The notes under the pieces were generated by a model, which saw only the letters and a list, made by a program, of their open reading frames with translations, was not told the origin of the DNA and searched no databases. From Phorcus lineatus (taxonomy: Eukaryota; Mollusca; Gastropoda; Trochida; Trochidae), in the NCBI GenBank assembly GCA_921293015.1, contig OV121097.1:14004924-14068923 (forward strand): a stretch of 64,000 bases of DNA, given 5' to 3'. The translations under genes were made by a program, and so were the position numbers. This document shows positions 59,964-64,000 of this stretch, piece by piece. The number at the start of each line of letters is the position of its first letter. Position 1 is the first letter of the stretch.

Positions 59964-60900
59964 GTTGAATTTAGTAATAACATGATAACATGTATCATTT
60001 AGATAAGACCCTCGAAAGATATTTTGATTTTATGTTGATTTTCATCACTTATTGGCTATATCTATCTCTCATCGCATACGAGTCTTTCATCATAGTACAA
60101 TACGATTTCAAGAGTAATTCTTATACAAAATTTTATACATTTTTTCATTGTATTCTTAAAAATGTTTGATTGTGACAGCATGTTAAGCAAATAAAAAAGA
60201 AAGAAATATACACTCAAAACCCACTCTTAGTGAATACCATGAATGCTAATGCCTTCTAATCACATAAACCGTTCCGTTAAGCATGATTTCAATGTACGCA
60301 TTGTGTTTGATAGTCGAATCTAAGACTTTATGTTTCTAAAACATAATTTACTAACACTAACCTATAAGTGATGGTCCGTCAATGCTTATAAGATGTCCAG
60401 TGAATAAATCCAGTTATGCCTCCCCATATTTCCGATCGAACATGATCTGATCAGTGTCGTGGTGCAAATGGCAAACATACCTGCTTGTTAGTTCAGAGAA
60501 GGGTGTGGGGTGGGTGGAGGGGGGGAGAGGGGTCCGAAAGAAGGTATTTTGGTAAACATCCGGTTCGGTTATGACACTAATACCTGTGTGTCACCTTCCA
60601 ATTAGTGACAAGAATGGGTACCAATTGTACATGAGCATGTTTGTAACACTAAGGTACACGCCGAGCGTTTGATGTTTTAGTCAATGATTTTCATTCTTAT
60701 TTATCAAGGCATTGGCACCTATCGGCAATATCACTGGCATCATTCCCCTAGCCCCCGTTCCTCTAGCCCCCTGTTGTTACAAGCCACTAATTAGTACCGC
60801 TAGCCCCTCGACTGGCTGTTCCATTCACTGTGTTCTCTCCCCTCAGTCGGATTAGCTGATACTGTTAATTAACCAGCAGCTAAAGAGTTCATTAGCTTAA

Positions 60901-61497
60901 CTTATTGATACTGATACTAATGTGAAAAATGACTATACTAATGTTGCTGCTGAAGTTCACTTTACTGAACGCTTCCTGTCAAACAACACATGTCTGCCTG
61001 ATGTCATTGGTGTTAGAGCAAACCAGCCTAGTGTAAATGCTGTGTTGAATGAAGTTAGTGGTATTGAAAATGTTGATGCTGACAATGATTATGTTGATGC
61101 TGTTATTGTCAGTGTAGATGACCATTGTGTTGCTGATGTTCATGAAAACAATGCTCATGATGATGATGATAATGATGATGATGATGATAATGATGATGAT
61201 GATGATGTTGATGATGATGATGATGATGGTGATGATGTTGATAATGATAATGCTAATGGTAATGATGATGACATGTTAACATTTACTAGTATAAATGTAT
61301 GTGGTCTTAGAAAGCACTTGCAATATCAAGAATTTTTAGATCTTATAAATGGTAATGATGTGATCTTCTTTCAAGAGACAAAGACTGACATGTTAGATGA
61401 TTTAAAGATTGAAGGCTATACTCTGTATCTTCAACATAGAACAAAAGCTGTAAGAAAATCAGGGGGTCTAGGAATTGCAATAGTAAAAATTCGGTAG
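60901..61497 (+). pseudogene. LINE ORF fragment: acidic linker plus endonuclease start
   Basis: The frame is open from the junction (TAA at 60898-60900 is made at the breakpoint) to TAG at 61495, five bases past the other breakpoint. No ATG occurs until 61273. It holds a long Asp-rich tract coded by a GATGAT repeat (61155-61245), then LTFTSINVCGLRKHLQYQEF (N motif), VIFFQETKTD (E motif) and SGGLGIAIVK. The rest of the endonuclease and all of the RT are missing, so it is a captured or deleted piece, not a gene. Confidence 0.7.
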
Positions 61498-61650
61498 TTT
61501 AAGAATTGATTTCATAAATAGTCTATGGACGTTTTCTAAAATGTTTAAATTTGAGAAGCCCCAAACCTCACATCCATAGAGCAGAATTGGTAGTTTGTTT
61601 TATACGATAGGAAGTCGCATCTGAGTAGACCTTGAGTAGGAAAGAGTTGT
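61491..61650 (-). pseudogene. Antisense LINE RT fragment, copy B
   Basis: Same as 1891-2050 in copy A: minus-strand LPILLYGCEVWGF and NVHRLFMKSILKLP. Its downstream half, including the LINE 3' end, is absent in copy B. Confidence 0.65.
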
Positions 61651-63619
61651 TTAGTGGATATCAAGTTTTACATATACCAAAATGACCATGTTACTCAAAG
61701 TTCAACGTGAATCAGTATTTGTTGTTTTGTTAAACGGTTTCAGTTCTGACACCTTAGCTAATGAACCTAACTACCAATAGCCTATCAACATGTACAGCAA
61801 TGGTAACCTATCCAGTTACAGGGGAGTGAACACAGTGAATGGAACAGCCAGTCGAGGGGCTAGAGGAACTAATTAGTGGCTTGTAACAACAGGGGGCTAG
61901 AGGAACGGGGGCTAGAGGGGTGGAGTCATATCACTGATAGGCAGCAGACGTGATCAAATGTTTATGTTTATTGTTATTGTATTGTTATTCGATGAAAGTT
62001 TTTTGGCCAAACTGAATATATTCAAAATATTTTTTTCATAAACAGAACGATGATCATGTAAAGTAACCAAAATGAAATCTAACATCATTAGAAATACAAA
62101 ATTTCAACTCATTTCTTATTAATACTACAAGAAGATTATAAACGGAGTTTGTTGACTTTGAGTTCATTAATAAACTTTGTTTACCTTCACAAGATTTTTT
62201 AACACAAACCAGGGTACAGAGTTGAGTAAAAAAAAAATTTTCTACTTAACCTGAGGTAACATTTTGATCAGTATGTAAAGGTTGTTTTTATATGTACAAG
62301 CGTCTATCTAGGCTTGTTAGAAGCGTTGAATTGAGAGAATTGTTCTGTGTTGTTACCGCTAATAAGTTAATCAACTGATCAACTAAGTCAAAGAAGATGA
62401 GTAGGTAAGATGGAAGAATTACATTTCAGTGTAATATTGTTGTTTTACAGCTGAAAGTTTACTTAACTAATCGTTTTGTTATCTTAAATATGCTACTTAA
62501 CATGTCCCCCCCGAAAAAAGGCATTAGGTTTCTAAATACACATCAACGAAGTTTTATTGATATTCTAACAATTATCGAGTTATTTTGTGCTGACATACAT
62601 GTTCTAATATGTTATCTCCAGAGGACTAAATTATTCATGTTGTTATTGCTTATTCAAATTTGATAGTGAAACTGTCATTTCTTATACAAATTTGATAGTG
62701 AAACTGTCATTGCTTATTGTAAAATATTATCATATTTCATTGTATGAGAATATGCAATATGTGTAATCATATAATGGTTAGTAAGTATAATACTATGATT
62801 TAAACAGTATTTCATTTCCATAAAACATGTGCTACACAAAATTCAGAATATATAATTATACAAAAAGTAAAAAGGATGAACAAATGCCTATATACATTCT
62901 TTTCCTGAAACAAACATAAAATGATTAAGATATCAAGTACATTGATGGAAATATACATTTGCAATTATTCTTACTAAACTCAAATTCATATTAAGCTTTG
63001 GTACAAATTTTAGGAAAGAGCTTTAAAAATCGTTTGATATTATTTATGAAATGATAAACAGATATTATTAGGAATTCGTCAACACTCTGTGACAAAGATT
63101 GGTCGGCGTTAAGATAGATTTAGTATATTGATATGATTTACTAGGGAATATTCAAGCCCTAAGTTGGCACTATTGGAAAATATCTAAAATGTTGGTGAAC
63201 CAGACTTTGGTAATAGGAACTTTTAATTTCCAAGTCGCCAAGTAGATAAACAAGATAATAATTTGTTAAAACAACATGGGCTTATGGTGTCTCCATATGT
63301 TGTTTTAGCCTAACACTACCTACGGGGGGCAAATTGGTCGGCTCCCAACACGCCGACGCTTCATTTCGCAGACACTTTAACGGTTCAGTAAACAAGTTAA
63401 TTAGCTCCTGTGACCCCTACTAGAATAGTGGAATAGACCCAATATATATATTTATTCGATAACAACATGAGTGGTATAGATATAATTATTTTATTTTATT
63501 AACAACTTTGGCGTTGTTAGCACTAGTCTTTTGCTTTTCTAGTTGATGACATCGATATATTTGTTTGATAATTAGTTAGCACTAGTTAGCACTGATTTTT
63601 AGAATCTCAAGTTCAGAGT

Positions 63620-64000
63620 TTATCCCAGCTTCACCAAGTGGGAGACGGCATCAAGAAACTCGAGCGGTGTCTTCTCTCCGTTGCGTAGGGCTTCCTTCAG
63701 TCTGGCGATTCTGTTGTCAATGTCTCTGTATACTCTCTTCCGGCTTGGGGGGGCAGCTCCTCTGTCTGCCATCTCATTCCTCCTGATGACCTCGACAAAC
63801 CTGAAGATGTTTGGGTGGCGATGTGGAAGGGTTCTGTTGAGCCTGTTGTGGAAACCTTCCAAGTTGTTGTTGGTCCTTGGTCCCTGGTTGTCATGGTGGT
63901 TCACCAGCGATCGAGGGAAGCGAGCGTCGTAGTCTACCAATGTCGCTGTGATGTAATCTTTGAAGTCCTCGATGCGGTTGGTGGCTGGGGCGGCGTCCAT
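63620..64000 (-). CDS. FLYWCH/MULE transposase C-terminus, copy B (partial)
   Basis: 126 codons visible, matching the C-terminal third of the 4000-5118 product. Differences include R/I and W/L changes and only two prolines where copy A has nine. TAC to TAA near 63620 ends the protein after VKLG, seven residues earlier than copy A. The N-terminal part, including the FLYWCH finger and DGTF motif, is outside the window. Confidence 0.75.
   Translation of the reverse strand: MDAAPATNRIEDFKDYITATLVDYDARFPRSLVNHHDNQGPRTNNNLEGFHNRLNRTLPHRHPNIFRFVEVIRRNEMADRGAAPPSRKRVYRDIDNRIARLKEALRNGEKTPLEFLDAVSHLVKLG

Larger units (their letters stand above)
60737..61927. mobile_element. Nested long-TIR element, copy B, with different LINE cargo
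   Basis: Same TIRs (about 60737-60842 and 61821-61927) and same 9 bp ATATCACTG flanks (60728-60736, 61928-61936) as copy A. The interior 60898-61490 is unrelated to 1198-1890 of copy A: here it is the 5' part of a LINE ORF in plus sense, joined at TTCGGTAG to the shared antisense RT fragment. Confidence 0.75.
59634..64000 (+). repeat. Duplicated block, copy B (cut by window end)
   Basis: Matches 1-4422. It has a 74 bp insertion (59890-59963), a deletion of ~15 bp near 60260, a different interior of the nested TIR element, and a 21 bp shorter G run. Confidence 0.9.
59799..64000 (-). mobile_element. 6.1 kb TIR element, copy B (partial)
   Basis: Left TIR at 59799-59844, identical in structure to 166-211 and with the same ATTATT just outside. 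The right part lies beyond the window. It contains the nested long-TIR element and the 3' part of the transposase. Confidence 0.7.

Overview
The window is animal genomic DNA: AT-rich, intron-containing, and dominated by transposon remains. Non-LTR retrotransposons of several clades, a DIRS-type element, mariner, piggyBac-like, MULE-like and foldback elements, a tRNA-derived SINE and a secreted fucolectin/PAN-domain gene together suggest a marine lophotrochozoan, most likely a mollusc. That assignment is inference; no species marker is visible. No CRISPR array, rRNA gene or convincing free-standing tRNA gene was seen.

Layout. (1) 1-6262: a roughly 6.1 kb element (166-6256) with ~45 bp terminal inverted repeats. 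It carries a minus-strand FLYWCH zinc finger plus internally deleted MULE transposase (4000-5118) and a nested long-TIR element (1037-2327, 9 bp target duplication) containing LINE sequence. The block 1-4422 recurs at 59634-64000 (~98% identical by eye, cut by the window end), and a diverged, right-truncated copy without the nested element lies at 8304-10933. (2) 7671-8303: a 21 bp satellite plus (TA)n. (3) 11772-16710: a dead Tx1/L1-like LINE split by an ~870 bp TIR element. (4) 18201-21168 and 52004-55042: two ~3 kb arms of a long inverted repeat, each holding a SINE, two MITE-like foldbacks and LINE pieces, facing each other across 31 kb. (5) 22421-25086: a second 21 bp array and nested foldback/piggyBac-like elements. 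(6) 30090-30981: a minus-strand LINE RT fragment.

(7) 31568-41143 holds the only host gene I can support: four exons, with all three introns in phase 1, encoding a signal peptide, an F5/8-type-C (fucolectin/tachylectin-like) domain and a PAN/apple domain. Its third intron (8.3 kb) contains a collapsed DIRS element (minus strand) abutting a CR1/L2-like LINE (plus strand), itself broken by a hairpin element. (8) 41800-49790: 66 bp and 196 bp tandem repeats, a third diverged copy of the inverted-arm repeat, a tRNA-like SINE head, an RT scrap and a 1 kb foldback. (9) 55225-58895: a mariner transposase remnant, SINE pieces and another LINE C-terminus.

There is no operon-like logic. The genes here are a single extracellular lectin gene embedded in layered mobile DNA. 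The strongest structural signals are the paired nested elements with different interiors (1037-2327 and 60737-61927), the matching empty site near 8994-9014, and the 31 kb-spaced inverted repeat around the lectin gene.
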